Source: Serratia symbiotica (GTDB lineage: Bacteria > Pseudomonadota > Gammaproteobacteria > Enterobacterales > Enterobacteriaceae). From it: a DNA stretch of 64,000 nucleotides. Positions within the stretch are counted from its first letter, which is position 1, and the number at the start of each line of letters is the position of its first letter. The DNA is taken from contig LN890288.1 in the NCBI GenBank assembly GCA_900016775.1, forward strand, positions 434,001-498,000, in the 5' to 3' direction. The notes beneath the pieces were generated by a model. It ran no database searches. It was given only the letters and a program-made list of their open reading frames with translations, and was not told where the DNA came from. A program made the position numbers and the translations under genes. Positions 37,371 through 48,846 of this stretch are shown here, piece after piece.

Positions 37371-37922
37371 AAAAAAATCTAAATATCAAATAATATATAT
37401 TTTAATTATTTGTTACAATTAAAATAATAAATATATCAATTTTATTATATAAAAATATGTTAATTAAAATTAATATTTGCAAAACAAAATAAAATAAAAT
37501 AAAATAAATTTATTTTAATATTTTAAAAAAATAAAATATTTTTATATAATAATGTTTTATTTTTTTTAAAAATTAAATATTATATATTTTATATTATAAT
37601 ATATATATTAAAAAATATTATAAATTATTATAAAATAATAATAATAAATAATATAAAAATAATTAAATTAAAATAAAACATATATTATTATTAATTAATT
37701 TATATATTAAATATAATAAATTATTTTATTAATTTTAATTAAATTTATTAAATATTTTTTAAACTTAAATATTAATATTTAAATATAATTTATTTTATTA
37801 ATATTAAATACAAATAATAATTAATTAAATTTACTTTATAATTACTTCCTACTAAATTTAATAATCTACTATATTAAAATTATAATCTTAAAATACTTAA
37901 TTATAAAAATATGGAGCTAAAA
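37371..37922 (+). other. Gene-free A/T spacer at the lost hflX position
   Basis: About 550 bases between the hfq relic and hflK. In E. coli the GTPase gene hflX (about 1.3 kb) sits here. No readable remnant is seen. TATAAT at 37881-37886 could be the -10 of the hflKC promoter, but no -35 supports it. GGAG at 37913-37916 is the hflK ribosome-binding site. Confidence 0.5.
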
Positions 37923-39173
37923 ATGGCGTGGAATCAGCCCGGTAATAACGGACAAGACCGCGATCCGTGGGGAAGAAACAAAAATAAAAATAGTAACTCT
38001 AACGGAAATAAAAAAAATGGTCATAATAAAAAGCCACCTGATTTAAATCATATTTTTCGTAAAATACGAAAATACTTAAAAAACTTAAATTTAAATATTA
38101 TTTTAAATAATAATTCTAAAAAATTAGATCATAATTTGAATAATCGTATTATTAGTATAATAATAATTACAATTATTGTTACTTGGGCAGCTAGTGGATT
38201 TTATACTATTAAAGAAGCTGAAAGAGGTGTAGTTACTAGATTTGGTAAATTTAGTTATTTAGTACAACCTGGTTTAAATTGGAAACCAAATTTTATTGAT
38301 GTAGTACAACCTGTAAACAAAGAAGCTGTAAGAGAATTAGCTGCTTCTGGAATAATGTTAACTGCTGATGAAAATGTTGTTCGTGTAGAAATGAATGTAC
38401 AATATCGTATTACAAATCCAGAAAATTACTTATTTAATGTAGTAAATGCTGATGATAGTTTAAGTCAAGCTACTGATAGTGCATTACGGGGTGTAATTGG
38501 TAAATATTCAATGGATCGTATCTTAACTGAAGGTCGTACTTTAGTACGAAACGATACTCAACACATGTTAGAAGAAACAATTCGTCCTTATAATATGGGT
38601 ATTACTTTATTAGATGTAAATTTTCAAGCAGCTAGACCTCCAGAAGAAGTTAAAGCATCTTTTGATGATGCAATTGCTGCACGTGAAAACGAACAACAAT
38701 ATATTCGTGAAGCAGAAGCTTATGCTAATGAAGTTCAACCACGTGCTAATGGTCAAGCACAACGTTTATTAGAAGATGCTAAAGCATATAAAAATCGTAC
38801 TATTTTAGAAACACAAGGAGAAGTAGCTCGTTTTTCTAAACTTTTACCAGAATATCAATCTGCTCCAAAAATTACTCTTGAACGTTTATATATTGAAACT
38901 ATGGAAAAAATATTAAGTAATACTCATAAAATATTAATAAATGATAAAAATAATAATTTTATGATATTACCATTAGATAAAATATTACAAACTCAATCTA
39001 ATACTTTAATAGAAAATAAAAATAAAGATACTAGTTTAATTCGTTTAATTCCTACACCATTAAATATTAATAATACTAACTCTCATTATTTAAAAAATAA
39101 CAATCACTCAATTATAAACCAACGAAAAATAAATACACAACGTAATGATACTACTCGTATAGGGAGAGAATAA
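37923..39173 (+). CDS. hflK: HflK, membrane regulator of FtsH protease
   Basis: SPFH/band 7 protein that with HflC forms the cage around FtsH in the inner membrane. ATG 37923 gives MAWNQPGNNGQDRDPWG, exactly the family start, and follows GGAG at 37913-37916; the ATG at 37911 overlaps that site and is rejected. It has 416 residues against 419 in E. coli. One membrane segment lies at about 77-95 (IIITIIVTWAASGFYTI), then the band 7 domain (KEAERGVVTRFGKF) and a coiled coil with ARENEQQYIREAEAYANEVQPRA. The Gly-rich N-terminal region has become Asn/Lys-rich. It forms an operon with hflC three bases on. Confidence 0.97.
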   Translation: MAWNQPGNNGQDRDPWGRNKNKNSNSNGNKKNGHNKKPPDLNHIFRKIRKYLKNLNLNIILNNNSKKLDHNLNNRIISIIIITIIVTWAASGFYTIKEAERGVVTRFGKFSYLVQPGLNWKPNFIDVVQPVNKEAVRELAASGIMLTADENVVRVEMNVQYRITNPENYLFNVVNADDSLSQATDSALRGVIGKYSMDRILTEGRTLVRNDTQHMLEETIRPYNMGITLLDVNFQAARPPEEVKASFDDAIAARENEQQYIREAEAYANEVQPRANGQAQRLLEDAKAYKNRTILETQGEVARFSKLLPEYQSAPKITLERLYIETMEKILSNTHKILINDKNNNFMILPLDKILQTQSNTLIENKNKDTSLIRLIPTPLNINNTNSHYLKNNNHSIINQRKINTQRNDTTRIGRE

Positions 39174-39176
39174 TTT

Positions 39177-40178
39177 ATGCGTAAATCTTTTATATTAACC
39201 ATCCTTATAATATTAGTAGCACTATATACATCACTTTTTGTAGTACAAGAAGGTCAACGTGGTATTGTTCTACGATTTGGTAAAGTAATACGAGATAATG
39301 AAAATAAACCTCTTGTATATTTACCTGGTTTACATTTTAAAATACCCTTTATTGAAACTGTTAAAAATTTAGATGCACGTATCCAAACTATGGATAATCA
39401 GGCAGATCGATTTGTTACTAATGAAAAAAAAGATTTAATTGTTGATTCTTATTTAAAATGGTGTATTAGTGATTTTAGTCGTTATTATTTAGCAACAGGT
39501 GGAGGAGATATATCTCAAGCTGAAGTATTATTAAAACGAAAATTTAGTGATCGTTTACGTTCTGAAATTGGTCGGTTAGATGTAAAAGAAATTGTAACAG
39601 ATTCACGAGGAAAATTAATGTCAGATGTACGTGATGCATTAAATACAGGAACAATAGATGATGATGAAGAAATTTCTAATACTGAAACAGATGATGTTAT
39701 TGCTTCTGCAGTAGAAAGAATTACTAAAGAAACTACTGAAAAACCACCATTATTAAATTCAAATAGCATGGCAACACTTGGTATAAAAGTGATTGATGTA
39801 CGTATTAAACAAATTAATCTTCCTGCTGAAGTTTCTGATGCAATTTATCAACGAATGAGAGCAGAACGTGAAGCAGTAGCACGTAGATTACGTTCACAAG
39901 GACAAGAAGAAGCAGAAAAATTACGTGCTAGTGCAGATTATTCAGTAACTTTAACTTTAGCAGAAGCTGAACGTCAATCCAGAATAATTCGTGGTGAAGG
40001 TGATGCTGAATCAGCTAAATTATTTGCTAATGCATTTAACAAATCTCCAAATTTCTATTCTTTTATTAGAAGTTTACGTGCTTATGAAACAAGTTTTAAT
40101 AATAAAGATATAATCGTTTTAAATCCGGATCATAATTTTTTTAAATACATGAAATCACCTCATACTATATTAGAATAA
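39177..40178 (+). CDS. hflC: HflC, membrane regulator of FtsH protease
   Basis: Partner of HflK in the HflKC-FtsH complex. It has 333 residues against 334 in E. coli. An N-terminal anchor (residues 4-22) is followed by the band 7 domain (VQEGQRGIVLRFGKV), the RRLRSQGQEEAEKLRA coiled-coil region and a C-terminal domain (FYSFIRSLRAYETSFNN). GGGAGAG ahead of the ATG lies inside the end of hflK. Keeping HflKC while losing hflX and hfq indicates that only the protease-control part of this E. coli cluster is needed. Confidence 0.97.
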   Translation: MRKSFILTILIILVALYTSLFVVQEGQRGIVLRFGKVIRDNENKPLVYLPGLHFKIPFIETVKNLDARIQTMDNQADRFVTNEKKDLIVDSYLKWCISDFSRYYLATGGGDISQAEVLLKRKFSDRLRSEIGRLDVKEIVTDSRGKLMSDVRDALNTGTIDDDEEISNTETDDVIASAVERITKETTEKPPLLNSNSMATLGIKVIDVRIKQINLPAEVSDAIYQRMRAEREAVARRLRSQGQEEAEKLRASADYSVTLTLAEAERQSRIIRGEGDAESAKLFANAFNKSPNFYSFIRSLRAYETSFNNKDIIVLNPDHNFFKYMKSPHTILE

Positions 40179-40518
40179 TATATTATATAGTAATTTATTA
40201 ATATATTTTATTATAAATATTATTTATTAATTTTATAATTAACAAATAATTGTTAAATAATTTATATTCAATAATTTTTTAATATTTTTTATTAAATTTA
40301 ATACATTTCAAAGAAATTTTAATAAAATTTTTGTAGATATTTTTTCAAAAATATATTATAAATTAATATATAGACATAAAAATATATTAATATTGTATTA
40401 AAAATAAAAAATAATTAAATATATTTAAAATTTTTTATTTATTTTAGTATACTTAATTTAAAATATGTTAAAATATTATTTAATATAAATACAATATATT
40501 TAATTTTATAGGTAAAAA
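40179..40518 (+). other. A/T spacer between hflC and trxA
   Basis: About 340 bases of A/T joining two loci that are far apart in E. coli, so a rearrangement or deletion junction lies here. The only signal is AGGT at 40510-40513 for trxA. Confidence 0.5.
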
Positions 40519-40854
40519 ATGAATAATAAAATTATTAATCTAACCGATGATACATTTGATAATTATGTAATTCAAACTAAAGGATTAATATTAGTTGATT
40601 TCTGGGCAGAATGGTGTGGACCATGTAAAATACTTTTAAAAATTTTAGATGAAATTATTGAAGAATTTATTAATAAAGTAACTATAACTAAATTAAATAT
40701 AGATCAAAATCCCAAAACTGCTCTTAAATATGGAATTAAAAGTATTCCTACTTTATTATTTTTAAATAATAAAAAAATAATTACAACTAAAATTGGTCTT
40801 ATCTCTAAAGAAGAACTGAAAAATATTATAGTAAAAATTAATACTAAAAAATAA
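40519..40854 (+). CDS. trxA: Thioredoxin 1
   Basis: General dithiol reductant. It has 111 residues against 109 in E. coli. The active site WCGPCK has Cys33 and Cys36; the buried Asp in VDFWAEW and the cis-proline in SIPTLLF are present. AGGT lies before the ATG. It precedes rho, as in E. coli trxA-rho. Confidence 0.97.
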   Translation: MNNKIINLTDDTFDNYVIQTKGLILVDFWAEWCGPCKILLKILDEIIEEFINKVTITKLNIDQNPKTALKYGIKSIPTLLFLNNKKIITTKIGLISKEELKNIIVKINTKK

Positions 40855-41118
40855 TATAAAGATATTTAATAATGCTTTATATAATACTAAATAATGATAA
40901 ATTATATTAAAATTAAATTAATTATATTAAATTTTTATCAAAATTATTTTAAAAATTTTAATTTTAATTATTTATATAATATATAAATCTAAATATTAAA
41001 TTATTTATTACTAATATAATTTACTAATTAATACTTAAACATTCAATAATAAAATGTATAATTATTATATTATTTAAAATAAACATTCAAATATACCTCA
41101 GTTAAAGAACCCACCATT

Positions 41119-42378
41119 ATGAATCTTACCGAATTAAAGAATACACCAGTTTTTGATCTTATTAATCTTGGAGAAAATATAGGATTAGAAAATCTTGCTC
41201 GTATACGTAAACAAGATATTATTTTTTCGATTCTAAAACAACATGCTAAAAGTGGAGAAGATATCTTTGGCGATGGAGTATTAGAAATATTACAAGATGG
41301 ATTTGGTTTTCTTCGATCCGGAGATAGCTCCTATCTTGCCGGTCCTGATGATATCTATGTATCACCTAGTCAAATTCGTCGTTTTAATCTTCGTACAGGT
41401 GATACTATTTCAGGTAAAATTAGACCACCAAAAGAAGGAGAAAGATATTTTGCTCTTTTAAAAGTTAATGAAGTTAACTATGATAAACCAGAAAACGCTA
41501 GAAGTAAGATTTTATTTGAAAATTTAACTCCATTACATGCTAATTCTAGACTAAGAATGGAACGAGGAAATGGATCTACTGAAGATTTAACAGCACGTGT
41601 GTTAGATTTAGCATCACCCATTGGACGTGGACAACGTGGTTTAATTGTTGCACCACCAAAAGCTGGAAAAACTATGCTTTTACAAAATATCGCACAAAGT
41701 ATTGCTTGTAATCATCCAGATTGCGTATTAATGGTATTGTTAATTGATGAACGTCCAGAAGAAGTTACAGAAATGCAACGTTTAGTTAAAGGTGAAGTTA
41801 TAGCTTCTACTTTTGATGAACCAGCTTCACGACATGTACAAGTAGCAGAAATGGTAATTGAAAAAGCTAAACGATTAGTAGAACATAAAAAAGATGTAAT
41901 AATTTTATTAGATTCTATTACACGATTAGCACGTGCTTATAATACTGTAGTACCAGCTTCAGGTAAAGTATTAACAGGAGGAGTTGATGCTAATGCATTA
42001 CATCGTCCTAAACGATTTTTTGGTGCAGCGCGTAATGTTGAAGAAGGTGGGAGTTTAACTATAATTGCTACTGCATTAATTGATACTGGATCAAAAATGG
42101 ATGAAGTAATTTATGAAGAATTTAAAGGTACTGGTAATATGGAATTACATTTAGCATGTAAAATTGCAGAAAAACGTGTTTTTCCAGCTATAGATTATAA
42201 TCGTTCAGGTACACGTAAAGAAGAATTACTTACTACTTCTGAAGAATTACAAAAAATGTGGATATTACGTAAAATAATTCATCCAATGGGAGAAATTGAT
42301 GCAATGGAATTTTTAATTAATAAATTAGCTATGACTAAAACAAATGATGAATTTTTTGATATGATGAAACGTTCATAA
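41119..42378 (+). CDS. rho: Transcription termination factor Rho
   Basis: Hexameric RNA helicase that ends transcripts. It has 419 residues, as in E. coli, with very high conservation from end to end. The N-terminal helix bundle and OB-fold RNA-binding domain ([23 protein letters not shown]) precede the Walker [11 protein letters not shown] at about 178-187, Walker [17 protein letters not shown] and the Q/R-loop region. Rho retention matters because the spacers are long and A/T-only hairpins are weak terminators. The gene's own transcript ends at the strong hairpin at 42398. Confidence 0.98.
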   Translation: MNLTELKNTPVFDLINLGENIGLENLARIRKQDIIFSILKQHAKSGEDIFGDGVLEILQDGFGFLRSGDSSYLAGPDDIYVSPSQIRRFNLRTGDTISGKIRPPKEGERYFALLKVNEVNYDKPENARSKILFENLTPLHANSRLRMERGNGSTEDLTARVLDLASPIGRGQRGLIVAPPKAGKTMLLQNIAQSIACNHPDCVLMVLLIDERPEEVTEMQRLVKGEVIASTFDEPASRHVQVAEMVIEKAKRLVEHKKDVIILLDSITRLARAYNTVVPASGKVLTGGVDANALHRPKRFFGAARNVEEGGSLTIIATALIDTGSKMDEVIYEEFKGTGNMELHLACKIAEKRVFPAIDYNRSGTRKEELLTTSEELQKMWILRKIIHPMGEIDAMEFLINKLAMTKTNDEFFDMMKRS

Positions 42379-42397
42379 TTATTACTAATAATAATAT

Positions 42398-42440
42398 AAA
42401 ACGCTGTATGACATTACAGCGTTTTATATTTTATTTTTTT
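42398..42440 (+). terminator. Rho-independent terminator after rho
   Basis: A perfect 11-bp stem (AAAACGCTGTA 42398-42408 with TACAGCGTTTT 42415-42425), loop TGACAT, then a T-rich tract to about 42440. It is the only strongly G/C-cored terminator in the window and starts 20 bases after the rho stop. Confidence 0.9.
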
Positions 42441-44182
42441 ATTTATTAATTATATTATTTTTAATAAATAATATAATTAATAAATATAATAAAATTATAT
42501 TATTTTTAATAAAATTAAAAGATATTAAAACCAATCTTAATTAATAATTCTTAAATAGCACTATTATTACGTCAAATATATAATAAAAATCATTCATGAT
42601 ATTCTTTATAATATTTACAAAAATAATAAAATTTAATTTATAATTCTAATATATAATATAAATCTGAATAATTACAACAAATATTATATTACTAAATGAA
42701 TTAATTTTTTTTTAATTTATCTTCATTAAGAAGTATACCATTTAATATTATATTATTAAATTTTACTATTAGTAATAATGAAGATAATAAATTTTTTTCT
42801 AGGTAAGTGATTTTTATAAAATTTAAATATTTGAATAACACTTAGTGTCTTATCTTCTAATAAAGTAACTTGCAATATATGGAGTACTAATATCTATTTT
42901 TAAAAATAATAATAATAATAATAATAAATTTAATTCTAACTCTTAAACATCTAACATTACATTTATTTTTTTATAATACACTTAATAAAACTAAATTATC
43001 AATTACTTCTCCATAATATATATATTAATTAATATACAATTATCAAATAAAAAATATTAATCAAAATGCATTATATGTCTTTAAAAAATAAGATCCAGAA
43101 TAAGTTATGGAAGTATAAAAAAAATTAAAAAATCCATTTCAAATAATATTTTTTACATAGAAATAAATCTTTCTTTATTATTATATCATAATAAATCATA
43201 TAACAATGTATTAATACTTAATATCTTTAATCTTTGATTTAAATAAAAACTAATATTTCTAACTTTAATAATATTAATAATTTTATCACATAATTTAAAA
43301 TAATCATGCTTAACAAACATAAATAAACAAAAATATATTTAATTACTGCAATAGCATTGCATCCTAAAGTAAATAAAACAAAAATATTATTTTTTTAATC
43401 TACAAATTATCAACATAATCTATTCTAAACGTAATAATACCTACAAAATTTACTTTACTATTTATTAATCAAGAAGAATTAATAAAAATAACTAAACGTA
43501 TTATTAATACTTTAGTATCAAATAATATCTTGTTTTTAATTAAACTATTGATTAAAAATTGTCTATATATCACTTATATAATTAAATAATTTATTTAAAT
43601 AAGGTATATTTTCATCTATTAAAATTTTAAGTATATTCTCAATATTTTATTAAATTATTGATATTTAATATTATGTTTATTAAATAAATAAAATTTGATA
43701 AAAAAATTAAATTAAATATATTAAAATATTATTTTTAAAAATATTTTTATTGTTAAATTAATATCTGTATTAAAAAATAATATATAATTAAATATTAATA
43801 ATAATTTATAAAAATAAAATTAATTACATTTTTATAAATTATAAATATTTTATATAAAATATTATTATAAATGTATAATTTATAAAATTAATATGTTAAT
43901 TATTACAAATTATAATTTTTAATAATTAACATTATATATATTAATTTAATTTAATAAAATTATAATATAGTATTATATAAAATAATAATTTTAATATAAT
44001 TAAATTATAATTAAATTATATTTTTATAACAAAATTATATATTTATAACTTTCAAAAAATATTAAATTTAATATTTATTAAATTATATATAAAAAATTTA
44101 TATTTAATATATATAAATACTATTAAATTATTATAAATATGAAATTTAATTAAATATTAAATTATTAATAAAAATTAATAAT
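42441..44182 (+). other. 1.7-kb gene-free stretch, part probably decayed coding DNA
   Basis: The longest gene-free stretch of the window. From about 42520 to 43640 the base use is visibly more varied than in other spacers, close to that of the coding regions, yet every frame is broken every 10-40 codons. On the minus strand, pieces such as LGCNAIAVIK (near 43365-43336) and DNLVLLSVL (near 43000-42974) look protein-like but change frame between pieces. I could not assign a family. From about 43640 to 44182 it is ordinary A/T spacer. In E. coli wecA follows rho; no WecA peptide was recognised. Confidence 0.45.
42905..42925 (+). repeat. (AAT)7 microsatellite
   Basis: Seven perfect AAT units inside the decayed stretch. 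It is of the same kind as the repeat in mscM. Confidence 0.9.
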
Positions 44183-45385
44183 TTACATAGTAAGACGATA
44201 AGTATCTTGTGCAATAATTAATTCTTCATTTGTTGGAATAACTAAAGATAAACGACTATTATCTTTAGTAATAATACCCGATTTACCATGTCGAATAGAA
44301 ATATTACGTTCATCATCAATATCAAAACCTAATATACCTAACTTATCTATAGTCTTTTTACGAACCATACTAGAATTTTCACCAATACCTCCAGTAAAAA
44401 TAACTGCATCAAGATACTTATTCATTAATGTACTATAAGCAGCAATATATTTAGCTAATCTATGACAAAATATATTCATCGCACGTTTAACGTTAATTTT
44501 TTTATTATAATTATCTTCTATATAACGACAATCACTACTAATACCAGTTAATCCAAGTAAACCAGATTCTTTAGTTAAAATTTCTTTAATTTTTTTAATA
44601 CTAATTCCTAAGGAATCATATAAATAAAAAATAATTGATGGATCAATATCACCACTTCTAGTACCCATAACTAAACCTTCTAATGGAGTTAATCCCATTG
44701 ATGTATCAACACATTCACCATTTCGTATTGCTGCTATTGAACTACCATTACCTAAATGACAAATAATTATATTTAATTTTTTTATTGATTTTTTTAAAAT
44801 TTTTGAAGTTTCTTTTCTTATATAAAAATAACTAATACCATGTGCACCATATCGTCTAATACCATATTTTTTATATAAATTATATGGTAAAGCATATAAA
44901 TAAGATTCTTCTGGCATACTTTGATGAAATGCAGTATCAAAAACAGCAACATTTTTATTTATTAATCTAGGAAAATATTTAAAAGATTCAGTAATACCAA
45001 TTAAATGTGCAGGATTATGTAAAGGTGCAAATTGTATAGAATCTTTAATACCTTGTAAAACATTTTTGTCAATAATTACTGAAGTAGTAAATTTTTCACC
45101 ACCATGTACAATACGATGACCAATAGCACTTAATTGTATAGAAAAATTTGGTATTTTTATTAAAATATTTTTAACAATAAAATCAATAGCTTGATAATGT
45201 GAAATTCCAGAATCTAAACTTTCTTGATATTTAACACCATCTATTTTCCATTTTATAAAAGAATTAGGTAAATAAAAACATTCAGCTACACCAGATAAAA
45301 ATTCTTTATTATCAATAGCATTAATAACAGAAAATCTAAGTGAAGAACTACCACAATTAAGAACTAATATTAATTTATTTAACAT
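44183..45385 (-). CDS. ackA: Acetate kinase
   Basis: Makes ATP and acetate from acetyl phosphate. ATG 45385 gives [18 protein letters not shown], which matches the family start, with AGGT just upstream, and a 400-residue product equal to E. coli. The ATG at 45406 would add seven unconserved residues. Motifs [18 protein letters not shown]-like [51 protein letters not shown] and FTGGIGENS are intact. In E. coli ackA precedes pta; here they are 24 kb apart and on opposite strands. Confidence 0.98.
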   Translation of the reverse strand: MLNKLILVLNCGSSSLRFSVINAIDNKEFLSGVAECFYLPNSFIKWKIDGVKYQESLDSGISHYQAIDFIVKNILIKIPNFSIQLSAIGHRIVHGGEKFTTSVIIDKNVLQGIKDSIQFAPLHNPAHLIGITESFKYFPRLINKNVAVFDTAFHQSMPEESYLYALPYNLYKKYGIRRYGAHGISYFYIRKETSKILKKSIKKLNIIICHLGNGSSIAAIRNGECVDTSMGLTPLEGLVMGTRSGDIDPSIIFYLYDSLGISIKKIKEILTKESGLLGLTGISSDCRYIEDNYNKKINVKRAMNIFCHRLAKYIAAYSTLMNKYLDAVIFTGGIGENSSMVRKKTIDKLGILGFDIDDERNISIRHGKSGIITKDNSRLSLVIPTNEELIIAQDTYRLTM

Positions 45386-45758
45386 ATATTTACCTAAATC
45401 ATTCAATTTAATAAATTAAAAATTAAAATATAATATATTATTAATATAATAATAAATTTTATAATAAAATTTAAATAATATTTATTATACATAGATTTAT
45501 TATACATATAATAATATTATTTATATTACTTTTATAAATAAAATTTAAATTAATTTTTTTATGAATATATATTTAAATAATTAATAATGAAATTTTATTT
45601 TTATTATATAATTTTAATTTCAACAATAATATTGTATAATTTTATTATATATAATTTATTTTATTAAAATAAATTTAATATATAAAAATAAATATAATTA
45701 CTATTAATAAAATTTAAATAATTTTCATATAATTTTATAAAAAAAATTAATATATAAA
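45386..45758 (+). other. Divergent ackA/murI spacer
   Basis: About 370 bases of A/T between divergent genes, with no frame or clear promoter. No ribosome-binding site precedes murI. Confidence 0.5.
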
Positions 45759-46604
45759 ATGTTTAATTATCTTTTATCAAAAAATATTACATCTAATCAT
45801 TATACTAATTCTCATACAACTATTTTAATATTTGATTCTGGATTTGGTGGTCTTTCAATATATCAAAAAGTTCGAAAATTATTACCTAACATTCATTATA
45901 TATATGTATTTGACAATATTGCTTTTCCTTATGGAGAAAAATCAGAAAAATTTATAATTGAACGTGTATTAAATATTACTCATGCAATACAAAAAAAACA
46001 TTCTATTACAATTATGATTCTTGCTTGTAACACTGCTAGTGTTATTTCTTTAACAACATTACGTAAATACTTTAAATTTCCAATTATAGGTGTTATTCCA
46101 GCAATTAAACCTGCTTCTTATATTACTAAAAATAATATTATTGGTTTATTAGCTACAAAAGCTACTATTCGTTGCAATTATACTCATCAATTAATAAATA
46201 AATTTGCTAATCATTGCCAAGTAAAATTATTAGCTTCTACTGAATTAGTGATGTTATCTGAAAAAAAAATGTATGGTAAAAATATTTCATTAAAAAAAAT
46301 AAAAAAAATTTTATATCCATGGATAAACATGACTATACCTCCAGATACTGTTATATTAGGTTGTACTCATTTTCCATTATTATTAAAAGAATTAAAAATT
46401 ATATTACCTAAACATACTACAATAATAGATTCTAGTACTGCTATTGCTCATCGTAGTAATCAACTAATGCAATTGCAAAAAAAAATAATTCTAACTAAAA
46501 ATAATAATTTAGTATATTGTATGAAAATATATAAAAATTATAATGTTATATCATCAATTTTTAAAAAATATGGTTTTACAATATTAAAAAAATTATTTTT
46601 TTAA
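45759..46604 (+). CDS. murI: Glutamate racemase
   Basis: Supplies D-glutamate for peptidoglycan. It has 281 residues against 285 in E. coli. The paired catalytic cysteines are Cys90 in LACNTAS and Cys202 in LGCTHFPL; the acidic residue in IFDSGFGGLS and FPYGEKS are present. It fits with amiB, lpoA and pgpB in showing that a murein wall is still built and remodelled. Confidence 0.97.
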   Translation: MFNYLLSKNITSNHYTNSHTTILIFDSGFGGLSIYQKVRKLLPNIHYIYVFDNIAFPYGEKSEKFIIERVLNITHAIQKKHSITIMILACNTASVISLTTLRKYFKFPIIGVIPAIKPASYITKNNIIGLLATKATIRCNYTHQLINKFANHCQVKLLASTELVMLSEKKMYGKNISLKKIKKILYPWINMTIPPDTVILGCTHFPLLLKELKIILPKHTTIIDSSTAIAHRSNQLMQLQKKIILTKNNNLVYCMKIYKNYNVISSIFKKYGFTILKKLFF

Positions 46605-46952
46605 ACTATTAATAAATTTAATATAATATAAAAATTAATTGTATTAATTTATATTAAAATTTATATAAAATTTTAATATATTATATTATATTTATTAAAA
46701 ATAATGTTTAATATTATAATTATTTTTTAATATGTATTAAAAATTTATATATTTTAATTATTATTAAAAAATAAATATTATCATATATAAATAAAAAATA
46801 ATTAATACATATATTCATTTTAAATATATCATAAAAATAAAACAAAAAATATTTATATATTTATTATAATAATATTTTTTATAATTTTAAATATGTATTT
46901 AATTATATATTTTAATTTTATCTTATATTTTTTTAAAAAAATAGGAATATAT
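46605..46952 (+). other. A/T spacer before pepA
   Basis: About 350 bases of A/T. An in-frame ATG at 46893 extends the pepA frame by 20 hydrophobic residues, but AGGA at 46944-46947 points to the later ATG, so this part is taken as non-coding. Confidence 0.5.
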
Positions 46953-48464
46953 ATGAAATTTGATATAAAAAAATGTCATATAGAAATAGAAAAAAGCGAT
47001 TGTATTATAGTAGGTATTTTTGAATCACAATACTTATCTCTTTCTGCAAAAAAATTAGATAAAATTAGTAATGGTTATATTAGTCAATTACTTAAATATG
47101 AAAAATTAAAAAATAAAATAGGACAAACATTACTTTTATATCATGTACCTAAAATTATTTCTAAACGTATTCTTTTAGTTAGTTGTGGAAAAGAAGAAAA
47201 ATTAAATGAATATTTATTTAGAAAAATAATTAAAAAAACTATTAATACAATAAATAATACTAATTCAACAAAAGTGATTTGTTTTCTTAATGAATTAAAA
47301 ATAAAAAATCAAAATATCTATTGGAATATACGACAAATAATAGATACTATTATGGAAAATTTATATACTTTTGACCAATTAAAAAATCATAAAAAAAAAT
47401 CAAATAATTTATTAAAAGAAATAACATTTAATGCAAAAAATGATTATGAATTAACAAATGGTAGATATGCTATTCAACATGGTATAGCAATAACATCTGG
47501 TATAAAAATAGCTAAAGATCTTAGTAATTTACCACCAAATATTTGTAATTCTAATTACTTAGCATCACAAGCATATAAATTTTCAAAAAAATTTAATACT
47601 TCTATTACTACTGATATTATTAATGAAAAGCAAATGAAAAAACTAAAAATGAATGCTTATTTATCAGTTGGTTCTGGATCAAAAAATGAATCTTTAATGT
47701 CTGTAATAAAATATCAAGGAGATCCTATAAAAAATAATAAACCTATTATTTTAATTGGTAAAGGTTTAACTTTTGATTCTGGAGGAATTTCTATTAAACC
47801 TTCTAAAAATATGGATGAAATGAAATTTGATATGTGTGGTGCTGCTACTGTATATGGTATTATGCATGTTGCTGTAAAATTAAATTTACCTTTAAATATT
47901 ATCGGTATATTAGCTGGATGTGAAAATATGCCTAGTTCTTCTGCGTATCGTCCAGGTGATATAATTACTACTATGTCAGGTAAAACTATAGAAATACTTA
48001 ATACTGATGCTGAAGGTCGTCTTGTATTATGTGATGTTCTTACTTATGTTAAACAATTTAATCCAGAATTAGTAATAGATATTGCTACATTAACTGGAGC
48101 TTGTGTTGTAGCATTAGGAAAAAATATTACTGGTCTTATGTCAAATAATAATTCTTTAGTAAAAGAATTAATTCTTGCAGGTAATATAACTCATGATTAT
48201 GTGTGGCGCTTACCAATATTTAATAAATATTATGAGCAATTAAATTCAAATTTTGCTGATATAACTAATATTAGTAATCAACAAGGAGGAGGGGCTATAA
48301 CTGCAGCATGTTTTTTATCACATTTTACTAAAAAATATATTTGGGCACATCTTGATATTGCCGGTACAGCTTGGAATACTGGAAAAATAAAAGGAGCTAC
48401 AGGTCGTCCTGTATCTTTATTATCTCAATTTTTATTAAAAAAATCTGGATTAGAAATTAAATAA
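46953..48464 (+). CDS. pepA: Leucyl aminopeptidase A
   Basis: Hexameric two-metal M17 aminopeptidase; in E. coli also the DNA-binding partner in Xer recombination and carAB control. ATG 46953, right behind AGGA, gives [21 protein letters not shown] and 503 residues, the E. coli length. Metal and active-site segments [16 protein letters not shown] [26 protein letters not shown] and [10 protein letters not shown] are intact. In E. coli pepA is divergent from lptF; here it points the same way, with the 4.5S RNA gene between. Confidence 0.97.
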   Translation: MKFDIKKCHIEIEKSDCIIVGIFESQYLSLSAKKLDKISNGYISQLLKYEKLKNKIGQTLLLYHVPKIISKRILLVSCGKEEKLNEYLFRKIIKKTINTINNTNSTKVICFLNELKIKNQNIYWNIRQIIDTIMENLYTFDQLKNHKKKSNNLLKEITFNAKNDYELTNGRYAIQHGIAITSGIKIAKDLSNLPPNICNSNYLASQAYKFSKKFNTSITTDIINEKQMKKLKMNAYLSVGSGSKNESLMSVIKYQGDPIKNNKPIILIGKGLTFDSGGISIKPSKNMDEMKFDMCGAATVYGIMHVAVKLNLPLNIIGILAGCENMPSSSAYRPGDIITTMSGKTIEILNTDAEGRLVLCDVLTYVKQFNPELVIDIATLTGACVVALGKNITGLMSNNNSLVKELILAGNITHDYVWRLPIFNKYYEQLNSNFADITNISNQQGGGAITAACFLSHFTKKYIWAHLDIAGTAWNTGKIKGATGRPVSLLSQFLLKKSGLEIK

Positions 48465-48630
48465 TTAAAATATAATTTTTATATGTTTAACTAAATTCAA
48501 TTATTTTAATATATTAATTATTAAAAATAAATTTGTATATATTATAATTCAATGATAATATATAATATAATAATATATTATTAAAATAAATTTATTTTAA
48601 TATAAATTTATTTAATTTATTAAACTAAAT

Positions 48631-48742
48631 GGGAGCTTTATTGGTTCTCCCGCAATACTAATTTGTTTACTTGGTTAGATCTGGAAAGAAGCAACCAAAA
48701 CAAATAATGTTTGTGCTGGGATGTAGCTAATTAGCTCCCACC
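48631..48742 (+). ncRNA. ffs: 4.5S RNA of the signal recognition particle
   Basis: RNA partner of Ffh. It forms one long hairpin: GGGAGCT at the 5' end pairs with AGCTCCC at the 3' end. The conserved TTGGTTCTCCCGCAA is present near the start. The tip CTGGAAAGAAGC keeps the GGAA tetraloop; the closing pair is U-A where E. coli has C-G, a compensated change. The 3' part GCTGGGATGTAGCT also matches E. coli. The length is about 112 nt. The ends are set by the pairing of the outer stem. Confidence 0.95.
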
Positions 48743-48846
48743 AATTTTATTAAATAAAATATTATGTTTATATTTTATATTTTAATAAATATTATTAATA
48801 AGTATAAAAATCTATATTACATAATATTATTTTATAATTAAAAAAA

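Noticed and set aside
37371-37910. hflX remnant downstream of the hfq relic
   Set aside because: No GTPase motif or HflX-like peptide could be read in any frame.
39515-39769. 84-residue minus-strand frame
   Set aside because: Antisense shadow of hflC.
42520-42620. Acetyltransferase-like peptide on the minus strand
   Set aside because: A short stretch resembles a GNAT C-terminus, but it contains several stops and the match is too short to name a family.
42905-42925. CRISPR-like short repeats
   Set aside because: Simple AAT microsatellite with no spacers; no CRISPR pattern anywhere in the window.
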